From: Cordilura impudica
Lineage: Eukaryota > Arthropoda > Insecta > Diptera > Scathophagidae
Direction: 5' to 3'
Assembly: GCA_963682025.1 (NCBI GenBank)
Contig: OY821519.1
Location: 110,487,764 to 110,551,763, forward strand
DNA: 64,000 nt
Shown one piece after another: positions 21,873 to 33,692 of the stretch (positions are counted from its first letter, which is position 1; each line of letters begins with the position of its first letter). The notes under the pieces are model-generated. The model was not told the origin of the DNA, did no database searches, and was given only the letters and a program-made list of their open reading frames with translations. The position numbers and the translations under genes are program-made.

Positions 21873-23130
21873 ACTTCATGCCTTGAAGATTCACGATATG
21901 TCTTCTAACCCTAACGCGTCTATCATGTATCTAATTCCTGCCATTTGGCAGTTTTCTTTATATCCTGCTTGCTTCAGCTGCTTTTATTAGAAGGGCTTGG
22001 TTATAGCTAGATTTAAGTGCATATAAAAAATTAATTCGATTTTCGGCCCACTGTATTTTATTGACATTTTGCTCTGTCCATAACAACAGCCGTATATTTA
22101 CGAGTTCAATATTAAGTCCTCCTTCTAAAAAGTTATGAAGATCATTAAGATAGAACGCAAGGAGTAGTGGTGGTAGCAGACAACGTTGTTGCCTGATATA
22201 GTTGCAAAGTCCTCCAATAGCTCTTAACCAGTCCACACTGCCGAGTTTGTAGTTTTATACATGTTTACTATAAACATCACTGCTTTTGAGGAAAAACCTA
22301 TTGTATGTGGATTTCTTGAAATTTTATCGAATGCATTGAGATTTAAATGTACTAAAGCTGAAAAGTTATATATGTTGTTAAATGTTGAGTAGTCTTCTTA
22401 AAACCAGCTTGGTATTTATTCAACATTTTGTAAAGTTCGGCCCACTCTGAGAGTCTATTTGTTAACAAACCCACCATTATCTTTTGTAGACAGTTCATGA
22501 AAGAAGTTCCACGATAATTAGTTGGTATTGCCGCATCTAATTTTTTATGTATCGGGTAAATTATATTTAAAATAAAAGCATCGTCTATTTTTCCATGCCA
22601 CTATCAGACATTATATTACATATTGTTTCTATCTCTTCTAACAATTCTTCTGGAGCTTTTTATAGAATTCATATGGAATGCGATCTGCGCCTTGTGGTCT
22701 TTAGCTATTTGCACCACTTGCCTTATTTTGGTTATTGTTATGGCCTTATCCACCTCATCATATGTCCGGTATAGGTAGCTCTATTGCGCTTTGTTATTGA
22801 AAATATGACTTCAATTATTATTCCTGTACATCCATCAAAGCGGTATTACCAACTCAAAGTTGTGAACCTCTAAACAAACACGCTTTTTTATTTGTGCCAA
22901 CTTGAAAAATTAAAATTTTAAATTACGAGTATATGTTAAAAACCTTTAAAATCCTATATAAAAACCACATAAGTTCTGGTCCGCCTAATAAAACCCACAT
23001 AAAAAATGCATACATGTATTTAATTAAAGAGCTAAAAACTACATATTAAATTTGTAGTTTTTAAACCTCTGTTTAAAATTTCATATTCTGTTTTTGGTAA
23101 TCATAGTTTTAATCAAATGGTCGTTTTATT

Positions 23131-23873
23131 ATACCCTATACCATTAGTGGTTTGGATATAATGACTTTGTGCTGCTGTTTGTAACAAATAAAAATATTTG
23201 ACCTAGACCCATCTTTTATTATACCGATCGAATCAGAATCACTATCTGATTCGATTTAACGATGTCCGTCCGTCTGTGTGTCCATGTAAAGCTTGTAATC
23301 AAACTGCAGGTCGCAAATATGAATATATTTTGATGAAATTTGGTACATAAGCTTTTATCGGCCATAGGATGAACGCTGTTGATGAGAATCGGTCCATGTT
23401 CAGACCTAGCCCCCATACAAATGACCCATATGAAATCAACATAAATTGCCATAAGATCCAAATTATCATATAAATCTTAGTCAAATTGGGTTTGTATGTG
23501 TTTATTATATCCATTAATCAGTAGTCCCAAAATGATCCCTATGGGACAACTCTTGGTCAAAGGCCCCATATGGAACTGCTTCCCGATCTTCACTTAAATC
23601 TATCAAAAAAAAAAAATATTGCACTAATTCTTCTTAAATTTTTTGTGTATATATTTTTGCAAAATACAAGAGACTTTACCGAACATGGTCAGGATCGGTT
23701 CATGAACTTTTTCATATCTGCAGCCAAAAAAATTAATAAAAATCCCACTCAAATTTGGTTTATGCTTATTTGCTATATCCAGTTATTTGGGCCTGAGAGA
23801 TAGGGTCTCTAAACGCATGGTATAGGATATCGTATAGTCGGTCTAGACCGACTATAATTTTCTTACTTGTTTT
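23131..23873 (-). repeat. 0.8-kb palindrome-ended repeat, copy d
   Basis: Begins ATACCCTATACCATTAGTGG and ends TTTTCTTACTTGTT, with the intact start palindrome near 23833-23856 and only two GTCC units. The flanks GTTTTAATCAAATGGTCGTT and GATATTGTGACTGGCTAAGA are contiguous at 36598-36655, giving an empty site. A middle portion (around 23700) has an internal deletion. Confidence 0.88.
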
Positions 23874-24315
23874 TAGTTTGATATTGTGACTGGCTAAGAG
23901 CTTTAATGAAAGCCAATCTTAAAAATTGCTTTATTAAAATCGTTTTATTTTTTTTAATATTAGTTGCAAGAAATAAAAATAAATTTTTTTTTATAAAACT
24001 CAACATATTTTCAAGTCACTAATGCTAATATAGCGGACAAACTAAGAAAAGAAAACTAAAAAAGAACAATTTTACAGCACACAATAAAAATTAATACTTC
24101 TGATGTTGTTGTAAATTGAATTTTTTTATTATATTAAATCTTAGTTCGTTTCCTAAATTTAAATAAGAATATTCAGACAACATTCATTATTTATACGCCT
24201 CAAGTTCAATAGCAGATTTTAGTTATAGGAGGAATCCCCCAAATTGATTATAACCGCTTTCAAATTTATTTAAAATTTTAATTTCAAAGCGCTGGACTGA
24301 CGCCTAACTAACACA

Positions 24316-24812
24316 TCTATAATATTAATAGGCTAGGCGATTTCTTGTGACCGATGTTACTTTGTCAGTTTTACCCTGACGTTGGCCCAACATACCTCAT
24401 TTACAGATTTTTAATTTTTTATTTTTTTTTTGAGTAAAATGCATTTAAATTTGCTACTAATACATACACAAAATTATACAATACTGTGTGTGTGTGTTTA
24501 TTAAATTTGTTAATGTGTTTGCAAAAAATGTATAGGAAAAGCCCTGTGTTGAATTGGAAAATAATTTTGGACATAAACCAATAACGACAATAATGGCAAT
24601 ATATACATATTTGTTCCTTTTACTCCTGCAATGAGCATAGGGCCGTAATAACGACAATAACGCCATCGAATTTCATTATGATAATTGTGTTGAATTGTGA
24701 ATTGTGAATAACATACCTTTGGGTGACATAAAACATTGAAAGAAATAAATTGAATGAAATAATAAAATTTCCTAGAAGTTGCACTCGAAGTTCGAGGGCT
24801 GGGCTCTGCTAG
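24316..24812 (+). mobile_element. Helitron-like element, full length
   Basis: Starts TCTATAATATTAATAGGC after an A and ends with hairpin GCACTCGAAGTTCGAGGGC, ten bases, then CTAG at 24809-24812. It contains the GTGTGTGTGTTTATTAAATT core. The base after CTAG is C instead of T. It carries no protein and is flanked by unremarkable AT-rich DNA. Confidence 0.62.
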
Positions 24813-25400
24813 CTTCTCTATTAATCCCACAAGGATTCATATCATTAATACCAGCTTTTTGTTAGATAATCTTGTTTTGAATGTATAAATACGGGTAGTA
24901 TGAGAAGTACCCGGCTTTGAATAATGATGGCTCTGCTTGGGCTTAATAAATGGTTAATAATTATTTGATTAATCGGTCAAATAAAAACAAATCTTATTTT
25001 AATTTTTCGACTAACAAATAATCGGATCAATTTGTGTCAATTTATCGGAGAAATAAAACAAATTTTTAAATGTGTTTAGAAGGTGGTACTTAGGTTTGTT
25101 TATAAAAATATATTAATCTATATATTAATACGTGAAGGTAAATTTTTAGTTCCCTTTTTAAGCAATACGCGGGCACGGAGGAGTGCGAAAATTCGCATAG
25201 TTATAGTTCATATGGAGGAGAAGCTGAGAATGATAAAATTTAAATTTAATCTGTTTTAAAAATATATTAAATAAAATAAAATAAAATATTTATAATAATT
25301 CGTTACACCCAGTTAATGCGAATGATTTAAGTTATATATCAGACGGTCTGGGTTAAATTGTGAATTGCTTAAGGCTCATTTAAATATTCATAAATTTTAT
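24813..25400. other. Noncoding; possible 5' piece of another Helitron-type element
   Basis: ATCTATATATTAATACGTGA near 25118 followed by a T-rich stretch and GCAATACGCGGGCACGGAGG resembles the 5' start of some insect Helitrons. No matching 3' end was found. The rest shows nothing. Confidence 0.25.
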
Positions 25401-28172
25401 ATATATGGGGGATTTCATGTCAAGTGCACCAACTTTTGAAACCGATGTCTTCCGATGAAATTTGCACCAAGGTTAGTCCTATTAGATAGTATTTCAGACA
25501 CAATTTTTCAACAAGATCGGTCCAGATCTCTCTGAGTTAGAGGGGGATCAAAATTTGACATTTTGGCCAAACAGGTGTTTTTTCTCATCCATGTAACTTA
25601 TTACCTATTGTTCCTAGAAAATTTTCTCCCAAAGAGTTTAGATAGCTATTTCTTCAATATTTCGGAAAAAATACTTTAAAAAAAAAAAAAAATTGTAGAC
25701 TTTTTTTTTGCTAAATTAAAGCATTTTTTGCCTTTTTTTCCAAAAAGGGCATTTTTTTTTATTTTTTATTTTTTCATAAGAAAGTTTAGGATTTTTCCTT
25801 TAAGAGCTTTTTGGTCGCTTAGTGGGATGGGAGTGGGATATCTATCAAAATAAATGTTTTGTAACTCAAGACAACGGTTTTTCAATTTTTCACAAATGCA
25901 CTATTTTGAATTTTTTTGTATTTGTGTCTAAAACCTTACAAATAAAACCTATACTGAGAAACTAGACAAACTAAACTTTCCGAAGGTATATAACATACCT
26001 AACTAAAATTTTATACCCTCGATACTGTAATACCCAGAATATGTTAACCTCAGGAAAAAAATCGCTTTTTTTCTTTAGAAATGTTGAAAAATTATTATAT
26101 TTTATTTATTTTTAATAATAATTAAATTAATGTATAATAATAATAACATTAAAAATAAAAAGATAAATAATTTATTAATATTTAATCTTAATTGCATTAG
26201 GTCCATTTATATCATAACTATTTTTATACTTAATTTATTGTAGCTGATGAAGTACTTAAGTCTTGTAAATTTTTAAATACCCAGTCTTTCATCCAGTTTT
26301 TTTGTCGCCTTTATTTACTGCGTTTTTTTGTCAATCCTTTCTTGGCGTTACTAGGTTCAGCTGTTGATTTCGCTGCTGGTTTATTTGTTGTCTTTGGAAA
26401 GAAATCGCATTGAATAGAGGCAGAAAACTTTTTCAACTTGGGTCTTCCATCGAGAAGCGGTATAAAAGCATGGTATTGAGCGGTGCCATCGATTGTTACC
26501 GCAGCATCGAATCTTCGGTGTTTTCAATGTTTCCTGATGATCCCCTTTGCTACTAAAAACTATTTTAGTTTCTTTACAATAACTCTTTGCCAAATGGAAT
26601 AAAGCAGTCGCATCTAAGATGCGATCTTGATGAGAGCACTGGAGGCTATACTTCGCTGCATTTCTTTTAAGGTTTGCTCCAATACCATCACATGCTCCTT
26701 TACCATGAGCAGTAGAATGAAAATGCCACTCAGCTGGCATTCCAAAATCTTTTTCATGGGCCATAAGATTTGCCAAGCTACCTTTGTTTTTAAAATGTTG
26801 ACGAGCTCCGTCCGAAACGTAGTATACCTTCTTTACTGTAAATTTAGATTTTAGAAATTTTAGCATTCTCTTCTGGTACTCATAAACTGCAACGGTATCA
26901 TGTTTTAAATCGTCGGATATGATTGCCATACTTTTGTGTTCCAGCTTTTCATCTTTCATGTAGTAAATAACTACTGTGAATATAGTTGCTTGGTCGTTAT
27001 TGAAGTGGAATGCTTGTATGGCATCCTGAAGAACATATTTATAATTTTCTGCGAAATCAAATGTATCTTCAAATCCTTGAAGAATGACCATTGTTCTTTA
27101 ACTAAAAAGTCATGGTTTCTCAAGTTTAGCAATCCTGTACACATTTCTTCCACAAAATCATCCACATTTAAAATGATTGTTTTCAATGTGCATCTGTCAG
27201 TCTGAATCCAAGAATCAAATTTGACCTCCTCTATATATTCTCGATCTAAAGAGTTGATTAAATTTTCTTTGATGAATGTGGTTTTCGGGGAATTGGTACA
27301 TTCACCTAAGTGGCAAGAAGTTGTTGCATTAGGACACATAGTTAATTTAAGGTAATCGTGTAAATCTTCTGCCGAATCATCTGTTAAATACTTTAAGTTG
27401 ATTTCCTTCAACATCAGTTTAACATTTTCATGGTAAATTCAAACGGATACTGTGTGAGTTCCGCTGCTTTCTGCCAAAACGCAATGTTTTGGCCTCATTT
27501 GGGTTAGTTTCGTGAAGCCAATTCTAACATCCTCGTGTTCAGATTGAAATGTTGCAAATAACTCTTTCAGGTTACAGATAACCATTCTCTTCTGTTATGT
27601 TATCAAGGTATGTTACATACCTTCGGAAAGTTTAGTTTGTCTAGTTTCTCAGTATAAGTTTTATTTGTAAGGTTTAACACACAATTAGAAAAAATTCAAA
27701 ATAGTGCATTTGTGAAAAATTGAAAAACCGTTGTCTTGAGTTACAAAACAATTATTTTGATAGATATCCCACTCCCATCCCACTAAGCGACCAAAAAGCT
27801 CTTAAAGTAAAAATCCTAAGCTTTCTTATGAAAAAAAAAAAAAAAAAAAAATGCCCTTTTTGAAAAAAAAGGCAAAAAATGCTTTAATTTAGCAAAAAAA
27901 AAAAGTCTACAAATTTATTTTTTTTTTAAAGTATTTTTTTTCCAAAATATTGAAGAAATAGCTATCTAAACTCTTTGGGAAAAAATTTTCTAGGAACAAT
28001 AGGTAATAAGTTACATGGATGAGAAAAAAACACCTGTTTGGCCAAAATGTCTAATTTTGATCCCCCTCTAACTCAGAGAGATCTGGACCGATCTTGTTGA
28101 AAAATTGTGTCTGAACTACTATCTAATAGGACTAACCTTGGTGCAAATTTCGTCCCGATCGGAAGACATCGG

Positions 28173-28177
<5 letters not shown>
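25401..28177 (-). mobile_element. Long-TIR DNA transposon, copy 2 (reverse orientation)
   Basis: Left arm about 25401-25990 and right arm about 27612-28177 are inverted copies of each other and of the copy 1 arms. The left tip, ATATATGGGGGATTTCATGT, is complete. The right tip lacks the last 40 or so bp: it stops at ACATCGGTTTC and an (AT)n run follows. Internal sequence matches copy 1 throughout. Both ends of a 2.8-kb unit are visible here, so this copy defines the element size. Confidence 0.88.
26289..27568 (-). pseudogene. Broken DDE-type transposase of long-TIR element, copy 2
   Basis: Collinear with 482-1800. It has the same in-frame TGA before the NVKLMLKEINLKYL region as copy 1. It keeps the T that copy 1 lost (HDFLVKEQWSFFKDLKIHL is continuous) but has lost about 28 bp just before DFAENYKYVLQDAIQAF, shifting the frame, and about 5 bp near 26520 (ETLKT|PKIRCC). 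DFAENYKYV, VSDGARQHFKNK, AEWHFHSTAHGKGACDGIG and SLQCSHQDRILDATALFH are intact. The two copies therefore share one lesion and differ in all others. Confidence 0.8.

Positions 28178-28205
<28 letters not shown>
28178..28205. repeat. (AT)n microsatellite
   Basis: About 14 AT units directly replace the missing right tip of the long-TIR copy 2. Confidence 0.9.
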
Positions 28206-28207
<2 letters not shown>

Positions 28208-28299
28208 TTTAAAAAAATATATGAAGACAAAAATTTAATGAAAAAATAACAATATTTCTTAGAATTTGCACTCGAATTTCGAGTGCTGGTCTATACTAG
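28206..28299 (+). mobile_element. Helitron-like 3' end
   Basis: Perfect hairpin GCACTCGAATTTCGAGTGC (28268-28286), then TGGTCTATA and CTAG (28296-28299) before T. Only the terminal 95 bp are recognisable. Confidence 0.5.
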
Positions 28300-28920
28300 T
28301 TTATATAAATTAAAAAAAAAATAATAATAAAATTTGAGTGTTAAATTCGGCTGTACCGAATATTTGATACCCTCCACCCTTGATCTAAACACAATACTAT
28401 AAACGTGGTTGTTAACACTAACAGACAAATTATAATGGCTCGATATTTTACTATGATTTTTATATTATGAAGATACTCATAATTAAAAAAAATTTTTAGG
28501 TATTTTCGTGCTTTTTTAAATGAAAACAATTATTGAATAAAATGAACATAGATGTAAATATATACAATCACATTTTTTTTGTTTATTAGCAATGAATACA
28601 CATTCCTTTGCATGTTGTTGTTCACAGGTACAAAAAAAAAAACAAAATAACAAAAGCAACCAGCAAACAAAAATGTGTATTTATCGCTGATATATATTTA
28701 CCTATATGCACATATTCTGTTACGTATAAACACTTTTCACTATTATTAGTTATTTATACGAAATTTTATTGCAGTAACTTTATAATTTACGTCTAATTCA
28801 ATATCAAACTGCTGCAGATTATGAGGAACATTTTGAGCCCAATAAGTACGATCAACTCGACCTATTGCGGGCGGACAGAAGAACGTTTTCAACAGATAGA
28901 TAGACAGATAGATAATATAT

Positions 28921-29799
28921 GTGACCCTGCTTAAGAAAACTCACCTAGTGTGTCAAATTTCATGAATTCACTTTCTTTTTGGGATGTATGTAAAAAATCT
29001 CAAGTCAAGTCTCAAAAACATCGGAAAGTAATGTATAAATGCAATTATATAAAAACAAACTCGGAGTTCTAGCACTAAATGATAAAACAAACATTGAAAT
29101 CAAACAAAACAAAAATTCAACAATGAAATGAGAACGTGCACACTATGAAAATTCAACACAGAGGGGGAAACTTTAATTGCGTTTTACTCAAAACCTTGTT
29201 TTGACACACTAAGGGCCATTATTACAACTTACCATTAAAGTAAATGTTAGTTAAAGGTAACTTTAGCTAAAGTGAGCAATAAAGTTACCTTTAACTTCTT
29301 TTCGTTATTACAACTTCCCAGTAAAATAAAATTAATATTTTTGATATTGTGGCAACACTAAAGGAAACACCGATTACTTTTGACCAAATGAATTGCTTTA
29401 TAAAATACGTAGTGGCAACGTTCCTTTATTTGTTCGCAAACAAACAATAGAATAAAAACTAAAAACCTTTATTATAAGTTGCATAATTGTTGTAAATGTG
29501 TAATAAAACTTCTTAAAAAATATACAAGCATATATTTAAATATATGCAAATAAATTTATTTCCAAAACTAAATTGGGTGAATTTCTTCTTCATATATCAG
29601 AAAATGTGGCAACATTAAATACATAAACCTCACGTTAAAGTTAAAGGCAACAATATCTTCCCTTTAGCTTATTGGTCACTTTTAGCTTAAAGTATAGTTG
29701 TAATAACGAAAAACTAATAATCTGCCCGATAACATCCTAACTTTAGCTATTGGCAAGTTGTAATAATGGCCCTAAGTGGGTTTTCATATGCAGGGTCGG
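28921..29799. mobile_element. MITE with GACCCTGC ends, itself interrupted
   Basis: The left end GTGACCCTGCTTAAGAAAAC continues CACCTAGTGTGTCAAA; the right end, once the inner element is removed, is the inverse (TTTGACACACTA, then GTGGGTTTTCATATGCAGGG). The arms match over about 35 bp. AATATAT stands on both sides (28914-28920 and 29800-29806), a possible 7-8 bp duplication. No coding sequence. Confidence 0.65.
29213..29772. mobile_element. PIF/Harbinger-like MITE nested in another MITE
   Basis: The ends are an 18-bp perfect inverted repeat, GGGCCATTATTACAACTT, flanked by TAA on each side (29210-29212 and 29773-29775). GGG-type ends with a TWA duplication fit PIF/Harbinger (Tourist-like). A second inner inverted pair, TTCGTTATTACAACT and AGTTGTAATAACGAA, lies at about 29313 and 29695. 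It inserted inside the right arm of the 28921-29799 MITE. Confidence 0.8.
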
Positions 29800-29964
29800 A
29801 ATATATTTCGATGAGTTACAAATGGATTGACAAACTACTATATACCCTCTGCACAGTGGTGTGGAGGGTATAAAAGTTTTAAGTTTAAATCTAAAAAGAG
29901 AGAAATTAACTTCATATGCTCTTCTTATTTCAAAAAAATATTAAAAAAATATATCACTAATCCA

Positions 29965-30850
29965 CTAAACCTCAATAAAATGTAAAATATTGCTCGTATC
30001 GTTTCAAAACCGATTCAGCACACTTATTTCTTGGAATACATGTACGGTTCAGGTATTCAACCCATACAATATTAAGGAGTTATGAGAGTTTGAAAATGAA
30101 ACAGAAGAGTTAGATATAATTTGGGCCATCCTCACCACGGCTGAAGCATACATGTAGCAATCTAGAACACCAATTTGCATACGCCTTTCGCAGCATTTAC
30201 GGCCCTATTCAATTCAATTCACTTGTTTCTGTTTTATCCAATGGGGTTAAATCATACCATAATGTTGGCCAATTACCAGGACCATTACGTGAAATTATAC
30301 GTTTAACAAAAGTTTCTTAGAGTAAATTAATTGTAGCGTACGCTATGTGACATGTAGCTCCGTCCTATTTGAACGACATGTCAGCAATATTAATACCAGC
30401 TAATTGAGGTAGGAGAAAACTTATAATCATTTCTCCATACTGTTCACCGTTGACAGTAGCATTATTGAAGATAATCGATAATTTTCTGTGGATGTTATGG
30501 TATTTGGACAAAAGCTTATAGATTTTTTTCAATCGAGATGCAACAATTTTGCTTAATTACGTAACCATTCAACCAAAAATAGGCTTCATCGCTGAACAAA
30601 ATTATGTATAGAAAATCAGAATCAATGTCAGTTTGTGCTTCAGCTCATTGGCCGAAATGGCGGCGAATACGACGATCGTTCGGATTTAATTACTGCAGAC
30701 GTTAAATTCTAAACATGGACACATCCCCATTCGCATTGATTGATGTGAGTCTTATTGGATGTCTTACGGGTGTCTTACAGGATGCACATTATCATTAAGG
30801 GTGTTGGAATTGGTCGCTTTGATGGACGATTAGTAGTAGTAATATTCTTT
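29965..30850 (-). pseudogene. Second DD41D mariner transposase, heavily decayed
   Basis: Minus-strand pieces: PNDRRIRRHFGQ, FSDEAYFWLNGYVIKQN (first D), DGATCHIAYATINLL (second D), IISRNGPGNWPT and DLTPLDKT (third D). The spacing between second and third D is 41 counting one internal stop, so it is the same class as the 11.8-kb copy but a different lineage. The N-terminal domain is nearly gone, and the 3' end (also seen at 17345-17515) runs to about 29965. Many stops. Confidence 0.68.
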
Positions 30851-30944
30851 ATTTTAACAATATATGTACATAATTATAAAAAGGATCAAATTAAGAATAT
30901 TTATATCTATATTCGACTTCGACAATATGTCGTCAGTCGAAATA

Positions 30945-33113
30945 CTATTTAAACAAATCACAATCTTATAATTTAAATATTCCTAATGATTAAACTCCGC
31001 TATTAAAAAGTATCTATAATTTACACATGTTTTCATATAATTTGATACAGATTGCCAGCCTACTAGTCCTGCTATCTAAAATACTTATTATTTCAATTTA
31101 TTGATTTATTTTATTTATTTATTTATTTGATGACCTAGCACAACAAGACAAAAATCTTATAAATTATACTGCTAGTGAGTAATGAGGACATAAATCATAT
31201 TTAATAATAACATAAAAAGAAAATAATATAAAAATTCAATTTATGGGTAACTAATGTATTAAGAATTTAATCAAAAAGAAAAGAAATTAGTTGATAAATT
31301 GAATTTAGCAATTTCACTAAGTAAAGATTTTTCAAAATGTAAAATTCTATTTTTTCTTTCAAATTACAAAGTGAGCATAAGTCTAAAACATTTAGCTGAT
31401 AATTATTACCATTAAGTTTAGTGAGGTCACTTCATGCCTTGAAGATCCACGTTATGTCTTCTAATTGTAACTCGTCTATCATGTATCTAATTCCTGCCAT
31501 TGGGTCAAGTTTTCTATATGTTATGCTTGTTTCAGCTGCTTTCATTAGAACGGCTTAGTAATAGCTAGTTTTAAGTGCAAATAATTAATTAATTCGATTT
31601 TCAGCATACTGTGTTTTATTGAGATATTGCTCTATCCTATTCTATTTAAAACATTCACCCATTAAATTTGTCTTCTAACAAGGAGTTTGGAGAGTTGATT
31701 GGGAGGTTTTTCATGATTATTATTGAACAAAGCTTTGTTTATATACCTCAGGTGCAAGTCCAAAGTATACAGTTGATCATTTTAGCGTGTATGTCGGTGT
31801 AAAATTAGGAAGCCTCAATATTTTCTTTAAAAAGTACAACTGTAGTTTATCCACTTCATCGAACAGAGGGAATCCCCAGACTTGTGCGCTATAACTTTGT
31901 GCTGCTCTACAAACTGCCAGAAACAGTTTCCATTTGGATCTTAGAGTTATCGAGGGTTTGTTCAGAGAGTTATTCCAGGTCTCATTTATGCTGCTTTTGG
32001 CAGATGCGGTTCTTATTTCAATATGTTTTTAGAAAATAATTTTTGTATTTTAATATCTTCTCCTTTAATATTTAATTTCGTGACACTCTTCCACCTTTTC
32101 TGAATATCATAATCTCAGACTTACTTAAATTTACCTCGACATCCAACATTTTGCAGTAGTCTTCTAATTTATATTTTCTGCAAAACGTTTATATCATCAG
32201 CAAGAATAACGATATCATCTGCATATAACAACAGTCGTATATTTAAGTGTTCGATATTAAGTCCTCCTTCTAGAAAGTCATGCAGATCATTAAGATAGAA
32301 CGGAAGGAGTAGCGGTGGTAGCAGTCAATCTTGTTTTATGCCTGATACAGTTGAAAAGTCCTTCGATAGTTCTTGACCAGTCTACACTGCCGAGATTGTA
32401 GTTTTATAAATGTTTTCTATAGACATCACTGCTCTTCACGAAAGACCTATTGTATGTGCATTTCTAGAAATTTTATCGAATGCGGCTATAAAATCCACAA
32501 AAAATGCATAAGTTTCCTTATTTACATTGAGATTTAAATGCACTAAAGCTGAAAAGTTATATATGTTGAGCATTTTTATAGAATTCATATGGAATGCGAT
32601 CTCGCCTGGTGCCAATTGGTCTTTAGCTATTTGCAGCACTTCCCTTATTTCGGTTATTGTTATGGCCTTATCCACCACATCATTTGTCCGGCATAGTTAG
32701 CTCTATTGCGTTTTGTATTGGATTCAACATTTATTGAAAATATGACATCAGCTCTGCTGCTGGTTCGTCATTCTTAGACATCCATCACTATTTCTTATTT
32801 CCCTAGCTATTTTTGAAGGACGATTATGTCTACCATAAATCAACGATAAGTTTGAAGAACAGAACAGTTACTTTGATAGAACATTTCAAAAATTTGCAAG
32901 CGTTACTTTCATGGAAGTATATCCATGATAAAGTGGTGAACCAACTCAAAGTTGTGAACCTGTAAACAAACACCCTTTACTAATTATGCCACATTTAAAA
33001 AATTAAAAAATTTTAATTACGAGTATATGTTAAAAAACTTAAAAGCCAATATAAAAACTATATAAAATCAGGTCCGCATAATAAAACCCATATAAAAGTG
33101 CATAAATGTATTT
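30945..33113 (-). pseudogene. LINE B reverse transcriptase, minus strand, decayed
   Basis: The order on the minus strand is: VHLNLNVNKETYAFFVDFIA followed by AFDKI (32560-32480, first catalytic D), LLPPLLLPFYLNDLHDFLEG, NIEHLNIRLLLYADDIVILA (32270-32210, YADD intact), LEDYCKMLDVEVNLSKSEIM, then C-terminal blocks ending GWQSVSNYMKTCVNYRYFLI, AEFNH and stop near 30990. It is paralogous to LINE A, which lacks the YADD segment. The 5' continuation is displaced to 36538-36740 by a 3.4-kb insertion. Clade uncertain; several frame breaks. Confidence 0.72.
31098..31302. mobile_element. Small insertion present in LINE B, absent from LINE A
   Basis: LINE A reads straight through (TTATTAATTCAATTTCACTA at 20460), while B has about 205 extra bp between TTTCAATTTA and CAATTTCAC. 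The ends CAATTTATTGA and GTTGATAAATTG are imperfect inverted repeats and CAATT is repeated at both sides. A (TTTA)n run lies near the left end. Probably a MITE. Confidence 0.5.
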
Positions 33114-33469
33114 AACTAGCAGTATACCTGCTACGTTGTTAGCGTAATTATTATATTAATTATTTAAGCCATAATAATATTTAAAAACAATAAAAAATAT
33201 AGTGTGATGACAATACGATGGAAACTTTTAACAAAATATATTTTTGACGACTTAGATGGAATCTTATATTAGTTTAAACATTTGTACGTTTTAGTTATTT
33301 AACAAAGAAGAAACATTAATATTACTTCAGAAAAAATTAACAAAACTTAAAAGTATTAATTTTTATGCTGTTGACAAAACAATGGAAACCTTTACTATAC
33401 AATAACACTGTGGAATAAAATGATGGTCATGATCTTGGGGGGTGGATGATTTCTATACCGAACGATTGT

Positions 33470-33692
33470 ATTAATTTATTTTAGTAAAACTCCCGAAGTG
33501 TTTAAACGGTTTGGGTCCGTTTAAATATTTCATTTTTTGGTCAACACTATTCGCAAGATTAATGCTAGCCGGACGATTTTATGGATTTATTCATAGAATA
33601 TTTCTCACAAATATTCTTTTGTCTGCGGCCATCATTAAAATCATCTATTATTCTAGATTTTAACTCTTCATTAAACTTTATTCTTGCCATAA
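33470..33692 (-). pseudogene. Tc1-like transposase N-terminal fragment
   Basis: From ATG 33692 the minus strand reads MARIKFNEELKSRIIDDFND, GRRQKNICEKYSMNKS and then, after stops, KRTQTV. This looks like the first helix-turn-helix of a Tc1/Tc3-type DNA-binding domain. No catalytic part follows. Weak evidence. Confidence 0.35.

Larger units (their letters stand above)
19657..23130 (-). mobile_element. LINE A, minus strand, carrying MITE and Jockey insertions
   Basis: This non-LTR element is paralogous to LINE B (30945-33113 and 36538-36740). Recognisable protein on the minus strand: AFYLNDLHNFLEGGLNIEL (about 22165-22105), NYMKTCVNYRNFLIAEFNP-type C-terminus near 20430-20365, and RKALF-like remains further 5'. 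Compared with B it lacks about 580 bp at 22080, which removes the YADD catalytic motif (B has LLLYADDIVILADD). It contains the MITE at 19697-20360 and the Jockey LINE at 20634-21872. The clade is not certain. Confidence 0.7.
28335..29873. repeat. Small dispersed repeat split by a MITE
   Basis: Starts near GTTAAATTCGGCTGTACCGAAT (an ATTCGG/CCGAAT hairpin) with GATACCCTCCACC, and ends CACAGTGGTGTGGAGGGTATA near 29873. The ends echo each other (ACCCTCCACC and GGTGTGGAGGGT). About 880 bp between 28921 and 29799 is a later insertion. It recalls dispersed sequences common in fly introns; class unknown. Confidence 0.5.

Noticed and set aside
33114..33140. Independent short Helitron end at CTAGCAGTATACCTGCTACG
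   Set aside because: Kept only as a border of the 3.4-kb block; no second copy of this end was found, so it is not listed as an element of its own.
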